A stretch of 11,082 bases of DNA from JAQIBY01 sp964615585 (GCA_964615585.1 CAZTNS010000107.1:1-11082), one strand, 5' to 3'; shown: positions 1 to 7,295, numbered from the stretch's first letter. Numbers and translations: made by a program. The notes: generated by a model not told the origin, from the sequence alone.

Positions 1-70
1 CAGGATTTTGTGCGTTAGCGCATACAGCGGAAAATAATAAGATGGCTAAAAATATAATAGTTTTTTTCAT
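1..70 (-). CDS. Exported protein, N-terminal fragment (signal peptide only)
   Basis: Reading leftward from the ATG at 68-70, the first 23 codons form a clear Sec signal peptide: Met-Lys-Lys-Thr, a hydrophobic core (IIFLAILLFSAV), and an Ala-Asn-Ala cleavage site with Gln at residue 21. The gene continues past the left edge, so the mature protein and its function are not visible. The Gln after the predicted signal peptidase I site matches the other secreted proteins in this window. The frame is open and starts with two lysines, typical of a real signal peptide, so I take it as the 5' end of a genuine gene despite its short visible length. It is divergent from the phosphofructokinase gene, with about 246 bp between them. 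Confidence 0.75.
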   Translation of the reverse strand, partial: MKKTIIFLAILLFSAVCANAQNP

Positions 71-105
71 GGGCTTATATTTAATGGTTAAAAAGGCTAA
101 GTTAA

Positions 106-113
106 CAAAAATA
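106..113 (-). promoter_or_regulatory. Possible -7 element for the leftward exported-protein gene
   Basis: Read on the minus strand, the sequence is TATTTTTG, an exact match to the Bacteroidota -7 consensus TAnnTTTG. It lies about 36 bp upstream of the ATG at 70. I see no good TTG-type -33 element at the expected distance, and the region is AT-rich, so a chance match is possible. Confidence 0.3.
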
Positions 114-261
114 TTTTGTATTCCAAAACATGTTGAAAAAACCACAAAACAAACGACACTTTGATGAGGCTAAACAGCCATTGTAAATCGCGGGTATAGA
201 TATTGTAAGAAATTCTAAACCAAACCTTTAATCCATTTGTTTTGATACGAATACATTTTAA

Positions 262-292
262 TTGAGCATGTGAATATGTAATGATACCTTTG
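262..292 (+). promoter_or_regulatory. Promoter of the phosphofructokinase gene
   Basis: TACCTTTG at 285-292 matches the Bacteroidota -7 consensus TAnnTTTG. A TTG at 262-264 lies 20 bp upstream, within the normal spacing for the -33 element. Transcription should start a few bases after 292, giving a leader of about 20 nt before the ATG at 317. Confidence 0.6.
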
Positions 293-316
293 CAGCGTAC
301 AATGATCAAATAATAA

Positions 317-1597
317 ATGCCTATGAAGACAATGAAAAACGTATCTGATTATTTACAGAGATTGCAAGACAAAGATTTAAAAGTTGCAATTCTGCATTCA
401 GGGGGACCTGCTCCCGGTAGCAACAGGGTGCTTGCCGGTGCTGCCAAGCAATTTCTGGATAAGAATATCCCGGTTGTAGGTTTTATCAACGGTTTTGAGT
501 TTTTACAAAGTCTGAAAGCAGAAGATTTGGCAGAGGGAGAGCATTACGTGGAAATAGATAAGCATTTAATGTCACAGACTTTGGATTACAAGGCATTTTT
601 TCTGAGCACATCAAGGGCAAACCCAGGCAAGAGCATTCGTAATCCGCAGGACCTTGAAGATGAAGAAAAAACAAAACGCATCCACAATATTTTGGAGAAT
701 TTTGAAAAAATGCGGATTGGAGCGCTCATCACAATTGGAGGGGATGACACCTTAAAAACCGCCAATTATATTTATAAAGTGGCGGGAAACAGGCTAAGCA
801 ATTCCGAAATGCTTTTTAATGGTGCCATTGTGCATGTGCCAAAAACCATTGACAACGATTATTCCGGCATAGCATGGACCTTTGGGTTTTTTACAGCGGC
901 AGGTGCTGCCGGTGACATGGTGAGGGGGTTGTATGATGATGCCAAAGTAACCAACTGTTATCACATTGTGGAAATGATGGGCAGAAAATCCGGGTGGTAC
1001 ACGGCAGCAGCAAGTATATACGGCAGAGGAACCAAAGCCGTTATCCCTGAAGATTATCAGGATGAGCCATTTTCGCTTGAAATCCTTACCCGTGAATTGG
1101 TTGACATTGTGGTTAAACGCGAAAAAGCAGGAAAAAACTACGGGGTATTTTGTGTGTCTGAAGGCATTGCAGAGTTGCTGAGCGATGAAGAGATAGCAAA
1201 AATTGAAAGGGACAGGCATGGAAACCTGAGGCTTGCTGAGGCAAAAATCGGCGAAAAAGTGGCCAAATCAGTTCAGGCCTTATACGCTGAAAAAACAGGA
1301 GGACGGAAAAAATTCAAATCCCAGATTGTGGGTTATGAAACGCGCCAAATCCCGCCCCTGCTTTACGATGTGTTGCTCACATCTCAATTGGGGGTAGGTG
1401 CATTCCGCCTTATTAAGGAGGGAAAATCCGGACACATGGTTACCGTAAAAGATAACCTGGAAATTGACAGCATTCCTTTCAGTAAGCTTATTGATCCTGA
1501 TACGCTGCTGGTAAAAAACCGGCAAATTGACGTTACTGGTGATTTTTACAAATTATTGCGTTCGCTTGAAGAGCATTTCAATGAAGAAGATAAATGA
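317..1597 (+). CDS. pfp: 6-phosphofructokinase, probably pyrophosphate-dependent
   Basis: This is a phosphofructokinase of the PFK-A superfamily (426 aa), which phosphorylates fructose 6-phosphate to fructose 1,6-bisphosphate in the cytosol. Visible motifs are the phosphoryl-donor loop HSGGPAPGSN (27-36), GGDDT (141-145), PKTIDND (175-181) with the catalytic Asp179, and MGRKSGW (221-227) for fructose 6-phosphate binding. Two positions report the donor. ATP enzymes usually have Gly at the fourth position of GGDG and Gly in PGTIDND; here they are Asp144 and Lys176, the combination known from PPi-dependent enzymes. Use of PPi is therefore likely, though not proven. At 426 aa it is longer than the classical bacterial ATP enzyme (about 320 aa) and shorter than the long PFP (about 550 aa). 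Met1, Met3 and Met6 are all possible starts; I chose the first. It has its own promoter and sits about 90 bp upstream of glyA, which also has its own promoter. Confidence 0.93.
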   Translation: MPMKTMKNVSDYLQRLQDKDLKVAILHSGGPAPGSNRVLAGAAKQFLDKNIPVVGFINGFEFLQSLKAEDLAEGEHYVEIDKHLMSQTLDYKAFFLSTSRANPGKSIRNPQDLEDEEKTKRIHNILENFEKMRIGALITIGGDDTLKTANYIYKVAGNRLSNSEMLFNGAIVHVPKTIDNDYSGIAWTFGFFTAAGAAGDMVRGLYDDAKVTNCYHIVEMMGRKSGWYTAAASIYGRGTKAVIPEDYQDEPFSLEILTRELVDIVVKREKAGKNYGVFCVSEGIAELLSDEEIAKIERDRHGNLRLAEAKIGEKVAKSVQALYAEKTGGRKKFKSQIVGYETRQIPPLLYDVLLTSQLGVGAFRLIKEGKSGHMVTVKDNLEIDSIPFSKLIDPDTLLVKNRQIDVTGDFYKLLRSLEEHFNEEDK

Positions 1598-1634
1598 ATA
1601 AACTTTTTTGATATACCTGTTTCCCCATATTTTT

Positions 1635-1663
1635 TTTGTTGCAAAAATAAATTTGTACATTTG
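1635..1663 (+). promoter_or_regulatory. Promoter of glyA
   Basis: TACATTTG at 1656-1663 matches TAnnTTTG. A TTTG at 1635-1638 lies 17 bp upstream and can serve as the -33 element. The predicted leader before the ATG at 1688 is about 20 nt, as for the phosphofructokinase gene. It suggests glyA is transcribed independently of the upstream gene. Confidence 0.6.
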
Positions 1664-1687
1664 TGAAAACCTTAAATGTAAAGCATT

Positions 1688-2971
1688 ATGCACAGAGACA
1701 ATAAAGTGTTTGATATTATTGCAAAAGAAAGAGCCCGTCAGGAAAATGGCATTGAACTGATTGCTTCAGAGAATTTTGTAAGCCAACAGGTGCTGGAAGC
1801 AATGGGCTCGGTAATGACGAACAAATATGCCGAAGGATACCCCGGCAAACGGTATTATGGAGGGTGCCAGTTTGTTGACCAGACCGAAGACCTTGCCCGT
1901 GAACGCCTGAAAAAATTGTACAACGCCGACTACGTCAATGTACAACCCCATAGCGGGGCACAAGCCAATGCTGCCGTTTTTCTGGCATGCATGAAACCGG
2001 GAGATAAATTCATGGGGCTGAGCCTCAATCACGGTGGCCACCTAACCCATGGTTCGCCTGTCAACAGCTCCGGGATTTTGTATGAACCCGTTGCTTATGG
2101 TGTGAGCGAAGAAACAGGTACCATTGATTATGATGAGATGGAAAAAATCGCCCTGCGTGAAAAACCCAAAATGATTGTTGGTGGTGCTTCGGCTTACAGC
2201 CGCGAATGGGATTACAAACGCATGCGCGAAATAGCGGATAAAGTGGGCGCTTTACTCATGGTTGACATGGCACATCCCGCCGGAATTATTGCCGCCGGAC
2301 TGCTTAAAAACCCTGCAGAACACGCGCACATCGTGACATCCACGACGCACAAAACATTACGTGGCCCGCGCGGTGGCATCATCATCATTGGGAACAACTT
2401 TGAAAACCCCTGGGGCATCACAACCAAAAAAGGAAAAATCCGCAACATGTCAGCCCTCGTTAGCTCCGCCGTATTTCCGGGAACTCAGGGCGGTCCACTG
2501 GAACACGTCATCGCAGCCAAAGCCGTTGCCTTCGGGGAAGCCCTTACTCCTGAGTTTAAGACATATCAAAAACAGGTAATCACAAACGCATCTGTTATGG
2601 CGGGGGAATTCATCGACCGAGGGTATAAAGTCATCAGCGGCGGTACCGATAACCACAGCATGCTGATTGACCTGCGCACAAAAGTGCCTGAAATTACAGG
2701 CCGCCAGGTTGAAGATGCCCTTGAACAGGCTGACATCACCGTCAATAAAAACATGGTTCCTTTCGACCACCGTTCGCCTTTCCAGGCCTCCGGATTGCGT
2801 TTGGGAACTCCTGCCATCACAACAAGAGGGCTAAAAGAAACGGACATGAAAAAAATTGTTGACCTGATTGACACTGTCATCACAAACATTGATGATGAAA
2901 ATACCATCAAGGATGTGAAACAGAAAGTCAATGAGCTCATGACACCGTTCCCGCTATTTGCAGGAGAATAG
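1688..2971 (+). CDS. glyA: Serine hydroxymethyltransferase
   Basis: GlyA converts serine plus tetrahydrofolate into glycine plus 5,10-methylene-tetrahydrofolate. It is a PLP-dependent, cytosolic, fold-type I enzyme and the main entry of one-carbon units. The protein is 427 aa, the usual bacterial length, and looks complete. The PLP lysine is K222 in the signature TTHKTLRGPRGG (219-230). D193 and H196 in VDMAHPAG (192-199) fit the cofactor-ring residues. The N-terminal stretch IELIASENF (22-30) and YAEGYPGKRYYGG (47-59) are hallmark substrate and folate regions. The ATG at 1688 gives the standard N-terminus and lies just after a good promoter. Two hairpins follow the stop codon, the second an intrinsic terminator. 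The enzyme shares the folate pool with FTCD, encoded further right, but the two genes are not linked in an operon. Confidence 0.98.
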   Translation: MHRDNKVFDIIAKERARQENGIELIASENFVSQQVLEAMGSVMTNKYAEGYPGKRYYGGCQFVDQTEDLARERLKKLYNADYVNVQPHSGAQANAAVFLACMKPGDKFMGLSLNHGGHLTHGSPVNSSGILYEPVAYGVSEETGTIDYDEMEKIALREKPKMIVGGASAYSREWDYKRMREIADKVGALLMVDMAHPAGIIAAGLLKNPAEHAHIVTSTTHKTLRGPRGGIIIIGNNFENPWGITTKKGKIRNMSALVSSAVFPGTQGGPLEHVIAAKAVAFGEALTPEFKTYQKQVITNASVMAGEFIDRGYKVISGGTDNHSMLIDLRTKVPEITGRQVEDALEQADITVNKNMVPFDHRSPFQASGLRLGTPAITTRGLKETDMKKIVDLIDTVITNIDDENTIKDVKQKVNELMTPFPLFAGE

Positions 2972-2998
2972 TTAGTGGCTATAAGAAAACGCCACTAA
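2972..2998 (+). other. Hairpin directly after the glyA stop codon
   Basis: TTAGTGGC (2972-2979) is perfectly complementary to GCCACTAA (2991-2998), with an 11-nt loop, beginning on the base after the stop codon. On the plus strand it is followed by A residues rather than a T-tract, so it is not a classical intrinsic terminator by itself. It may protect the mRNA 3' end or interact with the terminator 45 bp downstream. Confidence 0.55.
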
Positions 2999-3042
2999 TA
3001 AAAAAACAGGTGTTTTCTCATTCTCAGGGACAGGATAATTTG

Positions 3043-3095
3043 GTGGCTGAAGTTTCCTTTATAAATCAGAAATTTCAGCCACTTTTTTTATTTTT
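3043..3095 (+). terminator. Intrinsic terminator between glyA and kdsA
   Basis: A 14-bp stem (3043-3056 with 3069-3082, one G-U pair) closes a 12-nt loop. It is followed directly by seven T, one A and five T. This is a strong rho-independent terminator for glyA. It ends about 35 bp before the kdsA start codon, so kdsA needs its own promoter. Confidence 0.88.
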
Positions 3096-3118
3096 CTGTA
3101 CACTGTAAAAAAATTATG

Positions 3119-3126
3119 TAAATTTG
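3119..3126 (+). promoter_or_regulatory. Possible -7 element of kdsA, very close to the start codon
   Basis: TAAATTTG matches the TAnnTTTG consensus and is the only such match between the terminator and kdsA. It ends only four bases before the ATG at 3131, so transcription would begin at or next to the start codon. No clear TTG -33 element is seen (the nearest is CTG at 3096-3098). If used, kdsA mRNA would be essentially leaderless. Confidence 0.4.
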
Positions 3127-3130
3127 AAAT

Positions 3131-3949
3131 ATGGAAAGTTTATCGCAATTACCACACATCAAACATCTCAACAGCGGCAATTTTTTTCTTATCGCCGGGC
3201 CATGCATCATTGAAAATGAAGAAATGGCAGAACCCATTGCACGCAAGTTGAAAGACCTGGCTAATAAACACCAGTTGCCCTTTATTTTTAAGGCATCGTA
3301 TCGCAAAGCCAACCGCAGCCGGCTTGACAGCTTTACCGGTATTGGCGACATTAAGGCATTGCAAAGGCTGAAATACATTTCCGATGCATTGCAGGTTCCT
3401 GTTATTACAGATATTCATAAACCGGAAGAAGCCGAAATGGCATCCGAATATGTGAACGTTATTCAAATCCCGGCATTTTTGTGCCGTCAAACAGAATTGT
3501 TGGTAGCTGCAGCCAAAACCGGCAAAGTTATCAACATCAAAAAAGGACAATTTCTCAGCCCTGAGGCCATGAAACATGCTGTAAACAAAATCAGAGAATC
3601 CGGCAACGATAAAATTTGGCTTACTGAAAGGGGAAGCAGTTTTGGGTACCAGGATTTGATTGTTGATATGCGCAGCATTCCCACAATGCAAAAATTAAAA
3701 ACCCCTGTGGTGTTAGATGTGACACACAGTTTGCAGCAACCAAACCAAAGTTCAGGGGTAAGCGGTGGTCAGCCGGAGATGATTGAAATACTTGCAAAAG
3801 CCGGTGTAGCTGCAGGGGCAGATGGTATTTTTATGGAAACCCATCCCAATCCGGCACAAGCCAAATCAGACGGGGCAAACATGTTGCCGCTGGATAAAAT
3901 GGATGAATTACTCGGGAAATTGGTAAAAGTGCGTCAGGCCATACACTAA
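3131..3949 (+). CDS. kdsA: 3-deoxy-8-phosphooctulonate synthase (Kdo-8-P synthase)
   Basis: KdsA condenses phosphoenolpyruvate with arabinose 5-phosphate to give Kdo 8-phosphate, the committed step toward the Kdo of lipopolysaccharide; the enzyme is a cytosolic TIM barrel. The protein is 272 aa, normal for the family. Diagnostic motifs are IAGPCIIENEE (21-31), FKASYRKANRS (53-63), IQIPAFLCRQT (111-121), KKGQFLSPE (137-145), LTERGSSFGY (164-173), DVTHSLQ (196-202) and METHPNP (235-241). Cys25 in GPC marks the metal-dependent class (non-metal enzymes such as that of E. coli have Asn there). H199, E236 and D247 fit the remaining metal ligands. The next Met (residue 32) would remove the GPC motif, so the ATG at 3131 is the start. 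The gene lies downstream of a terminator and converges with cdd, with only 14 bp between the stops. Confidence 0.97.
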   Translation: MESLSQLPHIKHLNSGNFFLIAGPCIIENEEMAEPIARKLKDLANKHQLPFIFKASYRKANRSRLDSFTGIGDIKALQRLKYISDALQVPVITDIHKPEEAEMASEYVNVIQIPAFLCRQTELLVAAAKTGKVINIKKGQFLSPEAMKHAVNKIRESGNDKIWLTERGSSFGYQDLIVDMRSIPTMQKLKTPVVLDVTHSLQQPNQSSGVSGGQPEMIEILAKAGVAAGADGIFMETHPNPAQAKSDGANMLPLDKMDELLGKLVKVRQAIH

Positions 3950-3953
3950 TCAC

Positions 3954-3969
3954 CCCTACGGCCCTACGG
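3954..3969. repeat. Tandem 8-bp duplication between kdsA and cdd
   Basis: CCCTACGG occurs twice in direct succession (3954-3961 and 3962-3969) in the narrow convergent gap. The second copy contains the cdd stop codon. Removing one copy would leave the same stop codon in place, so it has no visible coding effect. No hairpin terminator is seen between these convergent genes. Confidence 0.6.
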
Positions 3970-4446
3970 TAAAAAATCATCCGTAAAATTCAGGGGAAGC
4001 AACTGTGAACCATTTTCAAAAATCCAAACTTCATCTTTCCCTGCAAGCATCACCTTGATGTCCTTGTTGTACCGCAACTCTGTTTCCTGCAACACTTGCC
4101 TGCACGACCCGCATGGCGAAACCGGTTGTTCGGTAATGCCATTTTCTCCGGATTCTGCCATCACAAGCAAATCCAAAACCGGCACATCCGGATATTTTGA
4201 ATTGGCATAAAACAAAGCTACGCGTTCTGCACATAATCCGGATGGATATGCCACATTTTCCTGATTATTACCTGTGACTATAACACCATTTTCGAGGCGT
4301 AAGGCTGCCCCTACCCTAAACTTGCTGTAAGGGGCATAAGCTCGCTGTATTGCATCTTTTGCATGGGTAATCAGTTCTTTTACATTTTCGGGAATTTCCT
4401 GATAGGTGTATCGCTGATAATTTATATGTAATGACTCCTGCTTCAT
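3964..4446 (-). CDS. cdd: Cytidine deaminase
   Basis: Cdd hydrolytically deaminates cytidine and deoxycytidine to uridine and deoxyuridine in pyrimidine salvage. It is a cytosolic zinc enzyme. The protein is 160 aa, in the range of the small, typically homotetrameric class but slightly long because of an N-terminal extension of about 20 residues. The active site is intact: NQENVAYPSGLCAE (61-74) supplies zinc ligand Cys72 and the catalytic proton shuttle Glu74, and PCGSCRQ (111-117) supplies Cys112 and Cys115. YAPYSKFRVGAAL (37-49) is the usual N-terminal family signature. The ATG at 4444-4446 is the first in frame, though a later start cannot be excluded. The gene converges on kdsA and is divergent from the unknown secreted protein. 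I see no exact TAnnTTTG element upstream of it. Confidence 0.96.
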   Translation of the reverse strand: MKQESLHINYQRYTYQEIPENVKELITHAKDAIQRAYAPYSKFRVGAALRLENGVIVTGNNQENVAYPSGLCAERVALFYANSKYPDVPVLDLLVMAESGENGITEQPVSPCGSCRQVLQETELRYNKDIKVMLAGKDEVWIFENGSQLLPLNFTDDFLP

Positions 4447-4512
4447 GACTTAAAGATAAAACATTTTTTTCAAGCAGCAAAATAAACATTTTTATTTATG
4501 GTTTATTATTTC

Positions 4513-4520
4513 TAATTTTG
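4513..4520 (+). promoter_or_regulatory. Possible -7 element of the unknown secreted-protein gene
   Basis: TAATTTTG matches TAnnTTTG and lies 55 bp upstream of the ATG at 4576, predicting a leader of about 50 nt. No convincing -33 element is seen in the AT-rich DNA upstream, so the call rests on one motif. Confidence 0.35.
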
Positions 4521-4575
4521 ATATGATTGATTTTTAAGATTTGGTTTCAACGATACCCTAATAAAATTTCACAGC

Positions 4576-5358
4576 ATGAAAACGACATTGATTATTATAA
4601 CCGGAATCATTTTAGCCTGCTCTGTTTACGCTCAGCAAAGTAATGACATTACTACCTACTACAATGAGATGTTCTCCATTGAAAAAAAACTTAACAATGA
4701 AAGAGCATATTTACTGGTAAACATAAATGACTTGTCCGGCAACAGCAAATTGGCATCGCTTATAAACAACAATAAAAAATACCTGGATTATTTGCTGACA
4801 CACTTTTCCGGTTACACACAACAAAAAGATTTATATGAGATAGACAACGAGAACCAGCTTCAGGATGCGTTCATTGAATACCTGAAAAACAACAAAAATT
4901 TCAACAAATTAATGCAGGATTTTGTGTCCAACACAGTCAATACAAAAAGGCACATAACCGATACGGTCACCATGGATGAAATGCTTGATGTTGCTGTCAA
5001 GTTTTTTTACATCAAGGGTATTACGAAAGAAGGATATTACAATGCCCAGATTTGCATAGGCATAAACGGGATTAAAGAAACTTTAGAGGACAGAATCCCC
5101 CAATTGGAAGCGTTTTGTTTTTCCGTGATTTTTTCCAATTTCCAGTCTGATGAAAACATTGTGTATGATGAATTGGTAAACGGGGTAACAGACGTTTATA
5201 ACCTTAACCTTGGAGTTGATGAAGGCGAAAAGTTACTCAGGGCTCAGGGTGCCATGTACATGTATATGCGTCACAACGAAAAGCTAAAAAACCTGCTGTT
5301 TACTGAATACAATAAAAGAAAACAAGAATTGCCTTTTATACTTGAAAAAGAAGAATAG
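4576..5358 (+). CDS. Secreted protein of unknown function
   Basis: I do not recognise this family. The 260-aa protein begins with a Sec signal peptide (MKTTLIIITGIILACSVYA) with predicted cleavage after Ala19, leaving Gln20 as the mature N-terminus. The Cys at residue 15 lies in Ile-Leu-Ala-Cys, a poor lipobox, so I favour a soluble periplasmic or secreted protein over a lipoprotein. The mature part is rich in Asn, Lys, Glu and Leu, has no further hydrophobic segment long enough to span a membrane, and appears mostly alpha-helical by inspection. No catalytic motif, repeat or metal site stands out. It stands alone: divergent from cdd and convergent with ftcD, from which the heptamer element separates it. 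The start is fixed by the signal peptide. That it is a real gene is well supported; its function is unknown. Confidence 0.8.
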   Translation: MKTTLIIITGIILACSVYAQQSNDITTYYNEMFSIEKKLNNERAYLLVNINDLSGNSKLASLINNNKKYLDYLLTHFSGYTQQKDLYEIDNENQLQDAFIEYLKNNKNFNKLMQDFVSNTVNTKRHITDTVTMDEMLDVAVKFFYIKGITKEGYYNAQICIGINGIKETLEDRIPQLEAFCFSVIFSNFQSDENIVYDELVNGVTDVYNLNLGVDEGEKLLRAQGAMYMYMRHNEKLKNLLFTEYNKRKQELPFILEKEE

Positions 5359-5477
5359 TTTTTTTGCCTGAAAAAAATTATTGCCGGCGTTCCACCCATA
5401 AAAATTCTTAAAATCCACATTCAGACTGCTATTTTTCCATATAATGTTTAAAGAATAGCCGTTTGTTTATCTAATCT

Positions 5478-5578
5478 GAAGTCTGAAGTCGGAAGACCGA
5501 AGTCGGAAATCGGAAGTCCGTAGTCGGAAAACCGAAGACCGGAGTCAGAAGAAATATTCATAACTTCCGACTTCCGAC
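5478..5578. repeat. Heptamer tandem array with a short inverted copy
   Basis: Ten consecutive 7-bp units of consensus GAAGTCG (variants GAAGACC, GAAATCG, GTAGTCG, GGAGTCA and others) run from 5478 to 5547, followed by a partial unit GAAG. After a 12-bp AT-rich spacer (5552-5563), two units return in the opposite orientation at 5564-5578. The segment 5481-5495 is complementary to 5564-5578 at 14 of 15 positions, and 5485-5495 to 5564-5574 perfectly. The array lies in the 242-bp gap between two convergent genes and contains no open frame. As a folded RNA it could act as a terminator-like hairpin for either gene, but no T-tract follows. Its layout mirrors the array pair around the S23 gene further right. 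Confidence 0.85.
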
Positions 5579-5600
5579 GCCATTACAAAATACAATACCA

Positions 5601-7295
5601 CTATAATTTAGATTCTGTGATATCCAAAATTTCTTTTTCGAGTTTTATGGCTTTATCTTCAATGTCAGCGGCTTCTTTCAGCACTTTATCAACAAAGGCT
5701 TTGTCTTCAAAATCACCTGTATTAATGCGTACATTGAGATGAGCACCACGGGCACCGGCGACAGCAGCAATGGCACCAACGGCAGCATCAGATACCGAAT
5801 TGGGATTGCCAATATCAGCCATGGCTTTCATTACTTCCATGCTTTCGTAGCACACTTTCATGGTTTTCAGCGGCACTTCAATGGCATAGCGTGTGGCCTC
5901 AGCGATGGCTTCTTTTCGGGCTGCCTTATCCTCTTCGGTCTTTTTGGGCATACCAAACGCATCCATAATCTTATTGAAGGCATTGGTATCTTCATCCACC
6001 AGATGCAGCAGTTCATCGTGGTAATGTTTGCCTTTTTCCGCCCACTTGCTAAATTCTTCCCAGCGCTCGTCCCATCCACGCTTGTGGGATGACAGGTTGG
6101 CCACCATGGTACCCAGTGCAGCACCGAGTGATCCCATGTATGCAGAAATAGAGCCGCCACCCGGAGCCGGTGATTCAGAGGCAGTTTCCCACATAAAATC
6201 CGACAGGTTCATATCCACCAGTTTTTTGGTGTCATCACCTTTCTGCATGGCATATTCTATGATCTTGTCATCAGGTTTGAACTCGTACAAGTCGTCAAGC
6301 CCCATGGATTTTACAGCAATTTTTATCAATTCCTTATCCGAAACCCCAAGTGAACGTTCTTGCTTACGCAGAAAATACCGTCCGGCGTCGAGCATGGCTT
6401 CAAGGGGAACAAGCCCAACAAGCTCCGAACCGGTCACCCGGATGCCTCTTGCTCTGGCTTTTTCACAAGCTTCATCAAAAGCTTCATGCACCGACGTAAT
6501 TTTAATGTTCGTAAGGTTCATTGAAATTTGAGCTATGCCATATTCTTCGATAAACCATCCAATGCCTTTTACCGCTTTAAGCGTACCGGGAATCCACACC
6601 TGATTTCCTTTTTCATCTTTCACCAGCGGACCGGTAAGGGGATTGCCTTTGCGCTTTTTACGGCCTTTCTCGCGCACATCAAAAGCCACTGCATTGGCAC
6701 GCCTTGTTGAAGTGGTATTCAGATTGACATTAAACGCCACAAGAAAATCACGTGCACCAACGGCGGTAACGCCGGTTTTTGCAACGGAATCGGTAAATTC
6801 GGCCGGCCCAAAGTCGGGTTTCCATTTTTCAGTTGTTATGCGATCCGGCAAAGCTTCATATTCTCCGGCACGACAATTGGCCAGGTTTTTACGTTCATCG
6901 CTGTAAGCAGCGTATTCATAACAATATACAGGAATTCCCAGTTCCTCTCCTACTTTTTTGCCCAGTTTCCTGGCGTATTCCACCGTTTCTTCCATGGTAA
7001 CGCCTTTAACAGGCACCAATGGACAAACATCAGTAGCCCCAAAACGCGGATGAGCGCCACTGTGCTTACGCATATCAATGAGTTCAGATGCTTTTTTTAT
7101 CCCGTTTACAGCCGCCTCCATAACCGGTTCAGGTTCTCCTACAAAAGTTACCACTGTCCGGTTTGTAGCCTGTCCGGGGTCAACATCAAGCAATGAAATA
7201 CCTTCAACCGATTCGATTGCATCTGTTATTTGTTTAATCACGGACATGTCAGATCCTTCGCTGAAGTTGGGAACACATTCGATTAGTTTTTTCAT
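5601..7295 (-). CDS. ftcD: Bifunctional glutamate formimidoyltransferase / formimidoyl-THF cyclodeaminase
   Basis: The enzyme works at the end of histidine degradation. It transfers the formimino group from N-formimino-glutamate to tetrahydrofolate, then cyclises this with loss of ammonia to 5,10-methenyl-THF. The 564-aa protein has both domains. The transferase half (about 1-330) starts with IECVPNFSEG (5-14) and has RKHSGAHPRFGATDVCPLVP (76-95), where His82 coincides with the catalytic His82 of the mammalian enzyme. The cyclodeaminase half (about 355-564) has SPAPGGGSISAYMGSLGAAL (375-394), an acidic segment DEDTNAFN (434-441), and NPNSVSDAAVG (497-507). The full fusion resembles the animal enzyme and is common in Bacteroidota. 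No other histidine-degradation gene is visible nearby. The S23 cassette lies directly upstream, and I see no TAnnTTTG element in the 55 bp between the repeat array and the ATG, so the promoter may lie further up. Confidence 0.97.
   Translation of the reverse strand: MKKLIECVPNFSEGSDMSVIKQITDAIESVEGISLLDVDPGQATNRTVVTFVGEPEPVMEAAVNGIKKASELIDMRKHSGAHPRFGATDVCPLVPVKGVTMEETVEYARKLGKKVGEELGIPVYCYEYAAYSDERKNLANCRAGEYEALPDRITTEKWKPDFGPAEFTDSVAKTGVTAVGARDFLVAFNVNLNTTSTRRANAVAFDVREKGRKKRKGNPLTGPLVKDEKGNQVWIPGTLKAVKGIGWFIEEYGIAQISMNLTNIKITSVHEAFDEACEKARARGIRVTGSELVGLVPLEAMLDAGRYFLRKQERSLGVSDKELIKIAVKSMGLDDLYEFKPDDKIIEYAMQKGDDTKKLVDMNLSDFMWETASESPAPGGGSISAYMGSLGAALGTMVANLSSHKRGWDERWEEFSKWAEKGKHYHDELLHLVDEDTNAFNKIMDAFGMPKKTEEDKAARKEAIAEATRYAIEVPLKTMKVCYESMEVMKAMADIGNPNSVSDAAVGAIAAVAGARGAHLNVRINTGDFEDKAFVDKVLKEAADIEDKAIKLEKEILDITESKL

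Noticed and set aside
97..309. 70-codon leftward open frame upstream of the phosphofructokinase gene
   Set aside because: It has no recognisable family or signal and overlaps the predicted phosphofructokinase promoter; AT-rich composition explains its length.
794..1219. 141-codon open frame antisense to the phosphofructokinase gene
   Set aside because: It lies wholly within a strongly conserved gene, and its translation shows no domain or signal peptide and is Cys/Phe/His-rich as expected of a shadow frame.
3149..3691. 180-codon open frame antisense to kdsA
   Set aside because: It overlaps a gene whose motifs are all intact; the antisense translation has no recognisable features.
3954..3969. 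Tandem CCCTACGG as a regulatory or recombination site
   Set aside because: Only two copies in a 14-bp convergent gap, with no symmetry and no effect on the cdd stop codon; most simply a slippage duplication.
5478..5578. Heptamer array read as a CRISPR or as a simple transcription terminator
   Set aside because: The 7-bp units are contiguous without spacers. The inverted copy could form a hairpin but no T-tract follows it on either strand.
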